Source: Thermoplasmata archaeon
GTDB taxonomy: Archaea; Thermoplasmatota; Thermoplasmata; Thermoplasmatales; Thermoplasmataceae
Direction of reading: 5' to 3'
DNA length: 13,954 bases
NCBI GenBank assembly: GCA_021806345.1
Contig: JAJZXP010000373.1
Coordinates: 1 to 13,954 of the forward strand
Shown: positions 13,916 through 13,954 of the stretch, in pieces
Numbering within the stretch: position 1 is the stretch's first letter
Layout of the letters: each line of letters starts with the position of its first letter
Position numbers and translations under genes: made by a program
Notes under the pieces: model-generated
Databases searched by the model: none
What the model saw: only the letters and a program-made list of their open reading frames with translations
What the model was told of the DNA's origin: nothing

Positions 13916-13954
13916 ACCAGAAAGTTTAACATGCCTGTTCTCTTTGTTCTTGTT

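Noticed and set aside
1..13954. CRISPR array, rRNA or insertion sequence
   Set aside because: No regularly spaced 25-37 base direct repeats, no conserved rRNA blocks, and no transposase or terminal inverted repeats were seen.

Overview
The window looks like an accessory region of an archaeon, most likely of the class Thermoplasmata (Ferroplasma, Cuniculiplasma or Thermoplasma-like). This is an inference from three things: an archaeal NurA-HerA pair, TATA boxes 24-28 bases upstream of start codons that imply leaderless transcripts, and AGA/AGG/ATA-rich codon use with GGTG-type ribosome binding sites. No rRNA, tRNA, CRISPR array or recognisable insertion sequence is visible.

Left part (1-8329), DNA modification and defence. 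A Dam-type adenine methyltransferase runs off the left edge on the minus strand. It is divergent from a small winged-helix regulator, and a perfect 10-bp inverted repeat lies between them. Next comes a type II restriction-modification pair: a beta-class SPPY methyltransferase followed 21 bases later by a PD-(D/E)xK nuclease. Two small minus-strand genes follow, a zinc-ribbon protein and a C-terminally membrane-anchored protein. Then comes a tight three-gene plus-strand operon (4174-8329): NurA nuclease, HerA ATPase and a DUF4338 protein resembling DruA of the Druantia anti-phage system. The first two genes overlap and the third starts 3 bases after the HerA stop. This operon is the most interesting item, because NurA-HerA is here separated from Mre11-Rad50 and coupled to a defence-associated protein. 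It is a candidate DNA-targeting anti-virus or anti-plasmid system.

Right part (8376-13954), an integrated plasmid- or virus-like element, all genes on the minus strand. Reading from the right, in transcription order, they are: an ArdC-like antirestriction protein with an HELSH metallopeptidase motif, a small helical protein, and a P-loop ATPase ending in two copies of a zinc ribbon. A 400-base non-coding stretch with TGTCCCG repeats and a 14-bp palindrome follows. After it come a secreted, glycosylation-site-rich surface protein, a two-helix membrane protein, and a compact tyrosine recombinase. Single 60-base lines counted by hand rise from 20/60 G+C (5341) and 25/60 (6841) to 27/60 (8581) and 30/60 (13141), which fits two segments of different origin.

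Together the window shows defence genes (methyltransferases, restriction enzyme, NurA-HerA-DUF4338) directly against a mobile element carrying its own integrase and an antirestriction gene. Whether the defence block is cargo of the element or a host island it landed in cannot be settled here, because no attachment-site duplication is seen.
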